Source: Misgurnus anguillicaudatus
Lineage: Eukaryota > Chordata > Actinopteri > Cypriniformes > Cobitidae
DNA length: 64,000 nucleotides
NCBI RefSeq assembly: GCF_027580225.2
Contig: NC_073358.2
Location: forward strand, 11,025,001-11,089,000
Direction: 5' to 3'
Below are positions 12,597-22,744 of the stretch, piece by piece; within the stretch, counting starts at the first letter, position 1, and every line of letters begins with the position of its first letter. The notes under the pieces are model-generated. The model searched no databases and was not told the DNA's origin. It was given only the letters and a program-made list of their open reading frames with translations. A program made the translations under genes and the position numbers.

Positions 12597-12620
12597 TGAC
12601 GTAATGACGCAATGACGTGC
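12597..12620 (+). promoter_or_regulatory. three in-phase CRE/ATF-like octamers
   Basis: TGACGTAA, TGACGCAA and TGACGTGC follow one another without a gap. TGACGTAA and TGACGTGC resemble CREB/ATF-type sites. The cluster sits about 130 bp inside the right end of the 3-kb element. A regulatory role is inferred only. Confidence 0.4.
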
Positions 12621-12954
12621 ACTTGCTAGCCTGTTTCATTTACATGTTTTCCGAATGCTAAAGGGGAGCCTCGCCTAGCCTCTGAAGAAAGTGACTTGCA
12701 AAGACCAGTCCTGCCAAGGAAGTATCTTTGATATTGAAAAAACACCTAGTAATTCTCAATTCCAGTCTTTGGGGGCCTCCTCCCAGAATGTTTTAGATGT
12801 CTCCTTATATGAAACACCTGATTTCACTCATCAGGCTCCTTAATTAACACACTAACAAGCCGATGAACTGAATCAGGTGTTTTTATATATATGGAGACAT
12901 CTAAAATGTTCTGGGGGGGGGTGAGGACTGGAATTGAGAACCACTGCTTTAAGG

Positions 12955-13627
12955 TAACAAAATGGGATATTGCATGTCCAGATACTGTACTGTAGGATCT
13001 AATGGACAAACTACCTTGAAACTGGGAAAGTGCAACGGCTCCAGTGACTGTGATTAAATGTTTGGCCAGTGGTTGAGTTAGTATGCAAGTGTAGATACTG
13101 TAACACAAAATGTCCTATGTCGCAGCTTCTGCTTGTTGACTGAGTTCACTTCAAAAATACATGGAATATTAAGTATGCTTTTAAGAAGGCAATAGTCATT
13201 TTAAATCCATTACTCTGTTTTCAGTTTCTGCCCGAGCATGTTTCCGAAGCGCATCATCTTGTGTCCACATCAGCGGTTTAATATTCAGCTCCACTCGCGT
13301 TCATGTCCGTATGAGACACATTAGCTGAGGATGACGTGCGTAATGTTCAAAGCCTTTTGGATATAACTGTGTAATTAAAGAGATTGACTTCTGTTGCAAG
13401 CGACTTAATGGTCAGAGGCTTTTTGTGCTGCGGGCCCGCTCGCCGGGGTCATGTGATGTTTGCTTCTGTATGACAAATTTGTTTATGGGAAGAAAAGGCG
13501 TAAGAGAAAAAAAACACGGTACAAAAATAGCGTAATCACGTTAGGACTCGGAAAGGAAATGACTTGTACCCAGCCATTAGCGTTTCAACAAGGCAACACA
13601 AAGGGCGAGGGAGGGAGGGATAGAATA
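12955..13627. other. no recognisable feature
   Basis: Apparently single-copy, non-coding sequence between the hAT MITE and the GA microsatellite. No supported gene. Confidence 0.5.
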
Positions 13628-13644
13628 CGAGAGAGAGAGAGAGG

Positions 13645-13712
<68 letters not shown>
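13628..13712. repeat. (GA)n microsatellite
   Basis: A long GA run with a few GGA and AAA interruptions. The Arg-Glu and Ser-Leu open frames across it are artefacts of the repeat. Confidence 0.97.
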
Positions 13713-13719
<7 letters not shown>

Positions 13720-14850
13720 CTATAATATGCATTACAACACAAAGGGAGAGAGAGAAAGGGAGGACAGTAGATAGATAAAGCATCAGTATACAGAAAAGTG
13801 AGAGCGATGCTCATGAATAATGCAAACTGGCAGAATTTGGAGAATAAAGGCTTTTCTAACTAAATGCTGCAGGCACAAAGCACAGAATGACTTCACTTGC
13901 TTTTTGGCTTGTCTTATCTCATCTCTTCTTTCATTCTTTCTTTTGTTTTCACTCCTGAGCTGTCGGAGGAAGACAGATGCAGAGGAGGGACTAATGCGTC
14001 CTGAAACCACTTTCGTCTGTAGAGAGAACACGAGAAACACAATAAAAGACTAGCAAATGAAATTGTCTGCCAGTCCTACAGATGCGTCAGTTTTACCCAG
14101 AAAAAAATGGACATGGGATTTGAAAAAAGAAATCAATAATTCTCGTCTCTTCCAGAGGAAATATGCTGGTGGTGTCAATTATAAACATTTAAGCAGCATA
14201 AATATTCTATGAACCTAATGGCCTATTTCAAGACACGGAGCAAACAAATTCAGGCAGACATGCAAATTGAACTTGATACATGTGCCTATTTAAATAAATA
14301 TGAACATCACCATTTCTCTTTATGACACAAATGAAAATGAGCTGAGAAAGGAAAACAATGTTTATTCATATACAAGACACTGTTAAATGTGCTTAATGTT
14401 ATAATATGTAACTTAGAGAGATACTCTGTGATTCACGAGAGTCACTGTGCAACATACCAATGGCAACCAATGTGAACTACGCTAAAACTTTTTCGTAAAT
14501 TGAGTCCAAAGATGGCGTCGTTAACGGAAGTTAGTTATTACCGTTTATAAAGTTGCTACTAAAACAACTTCAAATGTGTTTGTTTGAAAGATGATGGACA
14601 AATGTATCTCAGATGGCTTGAGGGTGAGTAAATCATGGGGTAATTTAAGTTAAACATATAATTTCATATTTTAAAATTATATTTTAACCAAGCGTCTTAC
14701 AGTGAATTTAAGATATCCACCTTATTTTTCATGTAAATGTGAGCGCCGCCATTTTTGAGCTCCTTTGTGTAAGACTTCCGGGGAGCCACTAAATCTAATG
14801 GTAGTCGTATTGCGAAGGAAACACGTTTGCCGTTTTTGACTGGCTTTTTA
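13713..14850. other. non-coding stretch with a TE-end fragment
   Basis: Mostly unremarkable. GGCTTGAGGGTGAGTAAATC near 14617-14637 resembles the internal end block of TTAA-type MITEs, but no complete element can be drawn. Confidence 0.45.
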
Positions 14851-15030
14851 ATGTTTATTATGAAATCCAGAAAGACTGGCATAATTTGTGCAGTTAGGGG
14901 TTGCCATAATAGCTTGTACAAACACAGTATATCTCTACAAAACATTTGTTTTAACCATAATTCACGCACCTGAGCTGAATGTGTATGTGGCGCACGTGCA
15001 CCCATGATCTGTATTTACAAATCCATCCAG
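14851..15030 (+). pseudogene. THAP-like zinc-finger N-terminus, transposon-derived, one stop
   Basis: Two ATGs in frame (14851 and 14860) open a reading frame with CAVRGCHNSLYK, a C-x4-C pair in the position of the first two zinc ligands of a THAP domain, then a Cys at NICFNH. An in-frame TGA at 14971-14973 interrupts it. The same frame continues with ECVCGARAPM, which resembles the Cys-rich loop of THAP-like proteins carried by fish DNA transposons. Nothing recognisable follows 15030. It could be a decayed exon 1 of an autonomous element. The THAP assignment is by recognition, without the C-terminal Cys-His pair. Confidence 0.5.
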
Positions 15031-15441
15031 TAAAACCTTTCATAACAACTGTCAGTAAACAATAAATACAATAATTGTTAAAAAAACAACGAATATTATG
15101 CTGATAAAAATATAAGTTTATTTATTCTGCTACTATATATTACTACAAAAATGTGATTACAGTACAGAATATATACAACATAATCTGCTTAGTTAATGTT
15201 TATAATAGTTCTTAATGTGTTTGCATGTACTTTTGTTATGTTTTAAATGAAAAAACAAATAATGTAGCGATGTAATAATATTTTCATAAAACAATACTGA
15301 ATACTGAATACATGTAATAGTTTAATATGTTTATTATGGTTTGTTCAAATAACTTACAATATGTTTAATGAAAAAGATGCTGCTGACTGTCGAACTGCAA
15401 GAAGCTTGATGTGTCGTCATAAAAACTCAAACTTTTTTTAA

Positions 15442-15703
15442 CTCTTTCCCCGCCATTGACGAGATAACTCGTCAATTAAGGGAAAAAATGATGAGAATTT
15501 CCGGCATTCAGCAATACCGTTATTATCCACCAGGTGGTGCACCTTTTTTAACACAGAGGGTCTGTTCTTTCATTTAGTATATTGCTTGTTTATATATTTA
15601 AAGAAGAACATTTTCTGGGAGGCATTAAACTTTTGTGAAAATCATTAAAAATTGTGGCGCTGGCTGGCAACTTTAAAAAAAAAAAACGCTGGCGGGTGAA
15701 GAG
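15442..15703. mobile_element. TTAA MITE, 'CTCTTTCCCCGCC' family, copy 1
   Basis: Left end CTCTTTCCCCGCCATTGACG and right end GCTGGCGGGTGAAGAG are inverted, with TTAA on both sides (15438-15441 and 15704-15707). The interior matches 52698-53173 (GGTCTGTTCTTT, GAAGAACATTTT, TGGCGCTGGCTGGCAACTT), which is longer by an extra central segment. Confidence 0.85.
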
Positions 15704-15783
15704 TTAAAGTCAATTAAAAAAAATCTTACACCAGAGGAATCGTGACATTTTGAACAATCGCCTGAAAATGTTAAAAACACAAA

Positions 15784-16080
15784 TTATTGGTCTGTTCCAT
15801 GTACAAACACTCGACTGACTTTCCCATTGTTAAGATACTGGTATGTCTCTATGCTTTTATATTTCTGCATTGAAGAACCATCACCCCCGAGCAACAACGC
15901 AAAATTATTGAATATATCTTCATATAATACATCAGGCCACTTCTTAATTTCATCCTCAAACTGGTTCATACATGGCAGGTGTAGTAAATATTTACCATAA
16001 CTGTTTAAATCATGTTTTATCATACGTGCTCCCACTACACTGTTTTCTACCGGCTGACTATTGAAATAGACATCTCGCAC
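15784..16080 (-). pseudogene. unidentified minus-strand ORF, possibly from a transposon
   Basis: This 98-codon frame starts at a GTG, so its real 5' end is unknown. It contains FEDEIKKWPDVLYEDIFN (mid-protein) and SIETYQYLNNGKVSRVFVH near the end. The sequence has ordinary protein composition, unlike the random AT-rich frames nearby. It resembles the N-terminal part of fish proteins that end in a YqaJ-type nuclease and travel with THAP proteins in some DNA transposons, but this is recall and not a demonstrated match. It faces the THAP-like fragment at 14851-15030, tail to tail. No catalytic motif is present in this piece. Confidence 0.3.
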
Positions 16081-16280
16081 AAAGAAGGAAAATATGTCAC
16101 ATCACTTACTTCCGTTCCAGGTGGATACACTTTTATTAGTATGTGCGTTCCCTCAGAATCAAACCCACAACTTTTCTCTTGCTGACACAATACACTACAG
16201 AAACACCATTAAAAAACAACTGAATCAGTTTGACTATAGCATACACTAACAAAAGTTATTCTGAAAGGTTAAAAAATTTA

Positions 16281-16596
16281 GAGCCAAATTTACTAACGGC
16301 TTGCGCCAGCACAAAACATCACTTTATCGTTAAATAAGGACTGTCCGGATTTACAGAAGATGGGCAGTGGATAAGTAGTGCTGTAAAGGTGTGGTCTAGT
16401 TATTTTTGCGACTGACCTGAACTAATTTGTGCTACTCTTAGTAGATTTCATTGGTCATTATGGAAATCACATGTTGCGCCTGTGTTATTTAATTTGCACT
16501 TTTTTAGTAAATAACCTGCAGATATTACCACTCCCATCTGCACCTTTTTGGAATTGCGCTCTTACGTGTATTTGCCCCGTTTAGTAAATCTGGCCC
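16281..16596. mobile_element. PIF/Harbinger-like MITE, copy B (316 bp)
   Basis: The ends GAGCCAAATTTACTAAC and TTTAGTAAATCTGGCCC match copy A (2575-3099). The flanking 3-bp repeat is TTA (16278-16280 and 16597-16599), the canonical PIF/Harbinger TWA target. Copy B lacks about 220 bp found in the middle of copy A. Confidence 0.85.
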
Positions 16597-17020
16597 TTAA
16601 TGTCATCCCAAACCCATGTTACTGTGGAACGAACACAAAAGAGAAATTTCTGAAAAATATCATATAATGATAGAATGAAAAACTAAAGGCCACCTAATAT
16701 CCATTTTTTTTCAAAATGTAATCAGATTGTGCCTGTGAAGTTTCAGATCTAAACACCATATAAATCATTTATTATACCATGTTAAAAAGGCCTTTTTTTG
16801 GGTGTGCATGAAAAAGGGCGGTTTTGTGTGTTTTTCTCTTTAAATGCAAATAAGCTACTGCTTCCCTCCCCATGTACTGTTATCTATAGGGCTTATTCGA
16901 TCTACGTCATCAATGTTCGCGGCGGCCATATTGTTGACATAAAACTGTCAGTCTGTCAATTGACAAGCGAGGCAGCGTGGGTATTATGTATTATCGGTGT
17001 AATTTTTTTTAAACCGCGCG

Positions 17021-17194
17021 ATGGTGTGTGGTGTAATACACGGATGTTCTAACAACAGCAAAAAGAACCCCGGAATTAGTTTTTATGCGATACCGACTGT
17101 CAGAAAACATGAAAGGAAGGAGACAGAGGAGTCGAACCAGCGAAGGAGAGACTCCCAACAGCAAAGTCTGTCCCCATCATTTTACCACAGGTAA
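17021..17194 (+). pseudogene. THAP zinc-finger N-terminal fragment in the AGGGCTTATTCG element
   Basis: A 57-codon frame starts at ATG 17021. Near its start it reads IHGCSNNSKKNPGISFYAIP, and the N-terminal Cys region, the Asn after it and the F-x-x-[IF]-P block are classic THAP landmarks. The expected first ligand of the C-x4-C pair appears replaced by Gly (GGT at codon 4), although a Cys sits one position earlier. The frame continues into an Arg/Glu-rich stretch (TVRKHERKETEE) and then leaves the domain, so the later Trp, Pro and C-x2-H parts are missing. CACAG|GTAACG at the end is a plausible splice donor. It is non-functional as it stands. Confidence 0.6.
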
Positions 17195-17828
17195 CGTTAG
17201 GGATATATGCTCACAGCAAAGTCTATCCCCATAATTTGATCACATATGGTTAGCTGTAAGCAGTGGCTGAAACTGCTCTTTCAAATAAGCTGCCACATTG
17301 AGACAGTTACTAAATTAGTATTAATAACTATATGAACATAATAATAGGTCTGGCATTGATACTAGGAAGGGAATTAAGGGCCGTTCACATAGTTTTGAAA
17401 ATCGTTTTATATTAAACAGAATAGCGGAGCTCACACCAAAACTATAACGGTACAGATACAATGAACGACATCATTGGGATCACTTTCTGAGCGATTTTTC
17501 CCAGCTGATGAAGGATAAACCATTGATAGCATTAAAATATGTTTGAACTTCAAGTGCACGGCCACTTAAAATGACAGTGAAGCTCAGGGACGTCGTTAGG
17601 CCTATTTTAGGGGGGCTGAAGCTACCCCAAAATGTTCCTAAGCCCCCCTAAATGATTATAAGAACAGTAAAATTTGATTTATCAAAAACCGTTTCCTCAT
17701 TAATATTTAGACTCAACAAATGTTATATATCCAGCTACAAAAAAACATCTGACAAGTCGGACAGAATACGTTAGATGTCGAACGTCAAGTGACCAAACCG
17801 GAAAACGGCGATCGCTTCCGGTTGCCTG

Positions 17829-18053
17829 TAGTGATGGGTCGTTCGCGAACGAGCGGCTCTAAGAGCTGATTCTTTGTAGCGAGCGAGCAGAGCCGAATCT
17901 TCAGACGCAGGCAGGGGAGCCGGCTCTTCTAAGGGAGCCGAGCTAGAAGAGCCGAATCTATGAAAAGAGCCGGACTGCCATCACTAAAATGTAGAGCCAG
18001 CGCTAGAACCGAAAGAGCCGAATCAATGGAAAGAGCCGGACTGCCCATCACTA
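17829..18053. mobile_element. hAT-like MITE TAGTGATGGG, innermost shell
   Basis: TAGTGATGGGTCGTTCGCGA starts it and ACTGCCCATCACTA ends it. Inside, GAGCCG/CGGCTC words repeat, and a second internal end (ACTGCCATCACTA, about 17973-17986) suggests a partial duplication. No TSD is recognisable. Confidence 0.65.
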
Positions 18054-18472
18054 ATACACACGCTAGTACGCACGCTAATGGTGAAATAAAGATTGGTAAG
18101 TGTCGTGATACGGAGGAGTGAAATTGTAAGTTGTTTTTAATTACCTGCTGGCTGCTTACCTTTAGCTACGTTTTCTTGAGGTAAAGGAATGGGAATTTTT
18201 TGGTTTGCTATGTCATGAAAAACTTTAGTCTTGCACAAGCAAAATACAAGAAATTGTTAACTTAGCAATCTAATCACAACTCTTTATTCTTTGCCAACAA
18301 TATAGGCCTAATAATCTTTAAAATAAAATATCTCTAAAATAAAATATTTCTAAAAGAGGCATATTCAACAGTATCAATCCCCATAGAATGTTGTTGTCAC
18401 TGAAAACTAAATGTCATCAGGGTCCCTGTTAATGCAATACTGTTGTATCCTTCAATTCATTGAGCAGATGAG

Positions 18473-18565
18473 ATGGATATTAGAAAATATTTTAGGAGAG
18501 AGAAAGAGAAGCAGCTGCAGGAGATTGGCAGGCCAGTTGATTCTGAGGGAGCCGGTGTGATTGAG
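18473..18565 (+). pseudogene. possible first exon of a hAT-type transposase
   Basis: ATG at 18473 opens 31 codons beginning MDIRKYFRREKEK, followed by GAG|GTCAGT, a good splice donor. Starts of the type MDIRKFF are common in fish hAT or ZMYM-like transposase-derived proteins, where exon 1 precedes a TTF-type zinc finger. The location inside a TSD-proven hAT element supports the call. No downstream exon with a recognisable domain remains, though a pyrimidine-rich TTTATTTAACAG acceptor lies near 19350. Confidence 0.4.
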
Positions 18566-20429
18566 GTCAGTAATGGTCTATAGGTCTAAGGATTGTTTTT
18601 CTTTTCTTTTCTTGAATTTCTTATAAAAATAAGCATTTGTTGGCAGGTCTAGGCACTATGCATAGCATACACTAAATTTTTTTCATTATATTTAATATGC
18701 TAGCTATATTCTAACTAGGCCTGAGACTATTTTAATCATATAATGTGATAAATTAAATATTAAATACGTAGATGTTACCTAAAAGTAGGCTAAAGATGAG
18801 TAAATGCCCACACTCTCCACAGATACACATGTGAAACAAAAATGAAAGCAGTCATACAGTACATATTATACAGTAATCATTACTCCAAATCTTTTATTCC
18901 TTCCGCCATCAGGTTATTGTATTTATACAGTAGCCACTTTAAGAAGGATCCATATCAATAGCTTACCTGGTAAAATACTGCCTTTTTGTTGTTGATTTAT
19001 ATTATACATTGTATTCATTTGGCAGAATAAATCATCTTTAATTGAGAAATGCTCAAACCTGTGTGTTGTCAAATATCACTATGACTTTAAAACTCTAGTT
19101 CTTGGGTTAAACTGTATGCAAGTCAAACAAAATTGCAATCTGATTGAACCTACCCACCATAGCATTCTGTGTGTGGACAACTTAATATAGAAATTAGATA
19201 CAGTATGCTATTACTTTATCATACAGTTACAAAAGCATACATATAGCATTTAAGTCATTGCTTATAGAATAACTAATCAGGAGCAAAGTCTGGCCTAAAT
19301 TCCCCCATGCAGCTTTGATGTGTCTAAAAGCTAACATTACAGTAACTTTTATTTAACAGAGTAGAAATGGAAGAGGAGGATATGTCTGTCATGTTTTACT
19401 TGTTAACATCTTGGTTTCTTGACTGGTTGTTGACATAATTGTAGCTCAGATGTGAGTGCAAAAATTTAGCAAACACAAGTTACAAATACTTTGTGGGCTG
19501 AGCCCCCCCTGTCTTCCAATCCTAGTGACGTCCCTGGTGAAGCTCATTGCTGAGGTCTATAACATTAGATTACCTCCAGTTGCTGTGAAAATTGACTACG
19601 TAATGCTTTTTAATCTATTACATTAACTAACTGTTATGCCAAAAGGTAAGAGATTACAAAAACTATTAGATTCACTGTTTAGAGTTACGCGAAACGCAGC
19701 ATGTTGAGGACATCTGCAAAATTTTTTTATTACAAGCAATATTAAAGGCAAGTGATTTGCGCGAGTGCCGTGAGCGAATTAGCATAAACGTATTGTTTGG
19801 TGATGTGGACGATGATATAGTTATCATTATAGTTATCGTTATAGTTATAATGTGAACGACCCTTCAGTGCTTGTATGATGAATGCGGATACTGTATGAAT
19901 AAATATCCGGATAAGTTACGGCTGGCAATAAGGACGGATCTTTACTTAAACCTATTGGGTCTATTTGATATTGTTCCACAATAATCAAGCTCATCTTCTC
20001 TTAATACAGACGAGATTAAGCCATTAGGCTACTGCTCCCCTCGACTCAAATCTACGTGCGGCTATGAGCAGGACAGATGTCATGTCAACAAGATGGCCGC
20101 GGCTAGCGACTTCCGGTGTTTGCGAATAAGCCCTATATCGAAAACATACAGAGTTTATAATAAGACAATCAACATTGTTCAGAAGATTTAAAATAGAAAT
20201 TATGACCCAACTGTGGACGGTTGTGGGCGGGGCCTGAGTAAAGTAATGTCAGTTTCCTCAGAAAAACGATTAGCTTGTCCCATAACACTGTTGAGGTTTT
20301 ATGGGCATTTAAAATAAAGAAGTGGGCAGATTTTGATCATTGCAAGGTGGTAGTGTACACAAACAGACGACACACAATTATGTTCTAACAACATATTAAA
20401 GTAAATTTCTCATATAAGGTGACCTTTAA

Positions 20430-21552
20430 ATGAAGGTAACACATTCTAAAAAAGTGTTGGGTCAAAACGGGTTATAAATTAATCTATGAGTTGTCAGTAA
20501 CGCAGCAATTTGCATTTTTTTTTACAGTGTGCTTAATGTGAAATACTAAAATACAAAATTGTTTGCTTAGATCAACATGTCTTCTTCAACTTATGAACTG
20601 CAGCAGTTTTTGCCTTTATTTCTACAGGTCCGATTCATACCCCAAACTTTTTTCATGAGCTATTTACTCTCTCTCTATCTTTCTCTCCCTCACTCTGCAT
20701 TCTGACCTAATTTTACCTTGTGTTTACCGTTGAAGATTCTTTATCCCCTGGTGTCTGTCTGACCACTTTCTGACCTTATAGTAACTGTAATAGTCCATGC
20801 AGGGAGACAGTCTAAATGGCAAGCACACTCCGGGCCATACAGATGCTGCCTTTCTCTCTGCTTTGTGAACTTGACCAAGGGTCGCTCGACTGGAGCTCCA
20901 ATGAGAGCTTTCAGCACTCTTAGGTGAATCGTATCCAAGCTCCCGCAGAGCGGCCCTAGGACGTATTCTGCTCCTGTATAGCGTCTGAGCATCAGAAGAG
21001 TCTGGAGGTGCATTAGAGCAGGTGCAAAATCTAAGTGCTCTCTCTACTTCTGTGCAATTTTCTTGGAAACCACTGCAAAAAAACAAAAAACAATTACTTT
21101 CGTAGCCGAAACACATGCTAAAACTTCTGAAACCATTACACGCAAAATTTTTAAATCTGCTTATGTGATGGCGGTCTTCGCAATGTAAACCAAACACACA
21201 TTTGCACATATATGTGCAGTCAGTAAATGTGAGTCATGAGCTGGTTCTCACAGCTTTATTGGGCAAAGTTAAACATTCGATTTCAAGAACAGCTTGTAAA
21301 TCACACGGGGGCATTAACCGCCATAATGAGCGTGTATAAACATTCACAGTGAGGCTGGTTTTCCAGCAAGCTCCACGTGCGTGCAAGCTTCCTTGTGTTT
21401 ATGTTTCTTTGACAGATAACTGAAGCGGGAGGTTTACATTGACGCTGGGTGAATTTTAAACCGGTTGTCTGTGGAGATGTGGTGGAGGGAGAGTGACCCT
21501 CTGAAGATGGGAGAAATAAAGGTGTGATGTATAATGCCATAAATGCCAGATC
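20430..21552. other. gap with one exon-like minus-strand block
   Basis: Apart from a short AACCCA-type repeat piece near 20455-20480 and the candidate exon described separately, I see no repeat ends. This is one of the few parts that may be single-copy. Confidence 0.4.
20777..21076 (-). CDS. candidate exon, unidentified (low confidence)
   Basis: Read on the minus strand, a long T-rich tract ends in TTTTTTGCAG at about 21077, a strong acceptor. About 300 nt follow with two open frames. One contains RYTGAEYVLGPLCGSLDTI and later KFTKQRERQHLYGPECACHL. The other contains DAQTLYRSRIRPRAALRELG. The only nearby donor is AAG|GTCAGA, which is weak. I recognise neither protein. The block is more GC-rich than its surroundings and free of repeat ends. 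It could equally be an unconstrained open stretch or an untranslated exon. Confidence 0.2.
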
Positions 21553-21560
21553 ACCTAAAT

Positions 21561-21753
21561 CAGGGGTGGGCAATTTTGGTCCTGGAGGGCCACAGTCTTG
21601 CAGAGTTTAGCTCCAACCCTAATTAAGCACACCTGAAAAATCTAATCAAAGTTTTCAGTATCACTTGCAAATGAAGTTCAGGTGTGCTTGATTAGGGTTG
21701 GAGCTAAACTCTGCAAGACTGTGGCCCTACAGGACCAGAATTGCCCACCCCTG
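21561..21753. mobile_element. hAT-type palindromic MITE (193 bp), intact ends
   Basis: CAGGGGTGGGCAATTTTGGT and its near-complement ACCAGAATTGCCCACCCCTG close a palindrome with arms of about 80 bases and a short AT-rich centre. The 8-bp TSD ACCTAAAT is perfect (21553-21560 and 21754-21761). It carries no coding capacity. Arm similarity is high, so it is relatively young. Confidence 0.95.
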
Positions 21754-22203
21754 ACCTAAATGGATTGATGGTATGGAGGTGGCTGATATTTGAGACCCAT
21801 GATATTTGGCAAAAAGAGTCTAATTTTGAGCTACAGGTGAAAGAAAGTATAAATATAAATTTTGGTCGAAATGTAGGTTTTCATAAAATTAAGTACATTA
21901 AGCCCTTGTCTAGCACTTCCAATGCTGTAAATCGTCATACAACATCTAAAATTATCTTTATTTGTATGTTTTCTGAGAGGTCCTAAATGCTTAATCTAAT
22001 ACAGAGATGCGTGTCTATCAACATCAGACATTTTGGTTTCATGCACGAATTAGAAAATAAAATGCGGGACCTGACTGATGTTAAAAGAGTTATTAAGAGT
22101 GACAAGACTCGAAAACTATCTTACTCACACTGACTGACAGATCTGACGCATGTACAGATATAATCTGTTACATCTGTTACATCTTACGTGAATGTTTGGT
22201 TAA

Positions 22204-22571
22204 AGGTGCAATGTGTAAATTGTAGCGACATCTAGTGGTGAGGTTGGAAATTGCAATTCACAGCTCACCCCTTGCTTTTAAAACGCAAAAAGAAGCTACG
22301 GTAGCCGACACAGGACAAACATGTCATTGTTGGAGACAACTTAATAAAAAAGTTTGTCCATTAAAAGCTTCTGTAGAAACATGGCTGCACAAAATGGTGT
22401 CTTCCATGTAAGGGGAACCCTCGGTGTATGTAGATAAAAACGTCTCATTCTGAGGTAATAAAAACATAACGGTTCATTATGAAAGGTCTTTATACACTCG
22501 TGATAATATAGTTTTGTATATTATTTTGCATTTCTGTCAAGAGATCCTTCTAAAAATTACACACTGCACCT
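22204..22571. mobile_element. TTAA MITE 'AGGTGCAATGTGTAAATT'
   Basis: The left end AGGTGCAATGTGTAAATT is inverted on the right as AAATTACACACTGCACCT, with TTAA on both sides (22200-22203 and 22572-22575). It is non-coding. Confidence 0.9.
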
Positions 22572-22744
22572 TTAACTCTGGAAAAATATTTGATATGTAA
22601 CATTATATTAGATCCTTGCATTACAGTATCTTAAAGCTGTCTGCCTTAATGTCAAATCACACAATAAAAGAAAGTTTTAACATATATTTTTACTATAGAT
22701 ATTGTTTTTTTACTTTTTGTGTGCCACTGATTTTAAGGTATGGA

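Larger units (their letters stand above)
9675..12747. mobile_element. 3.07-kb TIR element inserted in the hAT MITE
   Basis: The left end AGGTGTTTCCCAATGTGAAGG pairs imperfectly with the complement of the right end, AGGTGTTTTTTCAATATCAAAG. The 3-bp repeat AGT flanks it (9672-9674 and 12748-12750), and removing the element restores the hAT terminus CAGT. The interior holds a tandem array (10025-10422), an LTR end (11085-11406) and a CRE-like cluster (12597-12620). I recognise no transposase, so the superfamily is unassigned. A 3-bp TSD is compatible with PIF/Harbinger. Confidence 0.65.
9671..12946. mobile_element. hAT-type MITE (~200 bp) split by a 3-kb insertion
   Basis: A perfect 8-bp TSD CTTTAAGG occurs at 9663-9670 and 12947-12954. 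Only CAGT, the first four bases of the left end, remains on the left. The rest (12751-12946) is a palindrome with arms around AATTCTCAATTCCAGTC and GACTGGAATTGAGAACCACTG. The canonical end is CAGTGGTTCTCAA. Joining the parts gives about 200 bp, the usual size for this fish MITE. Confidence 0.85.
17585..19536. mobile_element. hAT element CAGGGACGTC, fourth shell (1952 bp)
   Basis: The ends CAGGGACGTC/GACGTCCCTG are perfect inverted repeats, and a perfect 8-bp TSD GTGAAGCT flanks them (17577-17584 and 19537-19544). The subterminal blocks GGGGGGCTGAAGC and GGCTGAGCCCCCCC extend the inverted repeat. An exon-like frame at 18473-18565 looks like the start of a hAT transposase. The bulk of the transposase (RNase-H fold, dimerisation domain) is gone, so this is an internal-deletion derivative. 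Confidence 0.9.
17376..19864. mobile_element. inverted-terminal element AAGGGCCGTTCACAT, third shell
   Basis: AAGGGCCGTTCACATAG on the left is answered by ATGTGAACGACCCTT on the right. No convincing TSD was found. GGCCGTTCACAT ends are common among fish hAT-type MITEs. Without the next insertion (17585-19536) the element would be about 530 bp, typical of a MITE. Confidence 0.65.
16888..20134. mobile_element. AGGGCTTATTCG element carrying a THAP exon
   Basis: AGGGCTTATTCG and CGAATAAGCCCT form its ends. The flanks read as a 2-bp AT duplication, or as TATA if the first base is assigned to the target. A THAP-type frame sits 133 bp inside the left end. A 2-bp AT TSD together with a THAP-encoding element is what I would expect of ISL2EU, but no transposase or nuclease domain survives to prove it. 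Most of its interior is younger insertions. Confidence 0.65.
16687..20425. mobile_element. TTAA-type element, outermost shell of a five-level nest
   Basis: Left end AGGCCACCTAATATCCA and right end ATATAAGGTGACCT are inverted. The flank is CTAA on the left (16683-16686) and TTAA on the right (20426-20429), so one TSD base has changed. The terminal parts match the 4604-5035 copy. Everything between about 16888 and 20134 is a later insertion. Kolobok-like is favoured because of TTAA and AG-initial ends, whereas piggyBac ends usually start CC. Confidence 0.8.

Noticed and set aside
13460..13814. Arg-Glu-rich and Ser-Leu-rich frames
   Set aside because: Translation of a (GA)n microsatellite, open on both strands.
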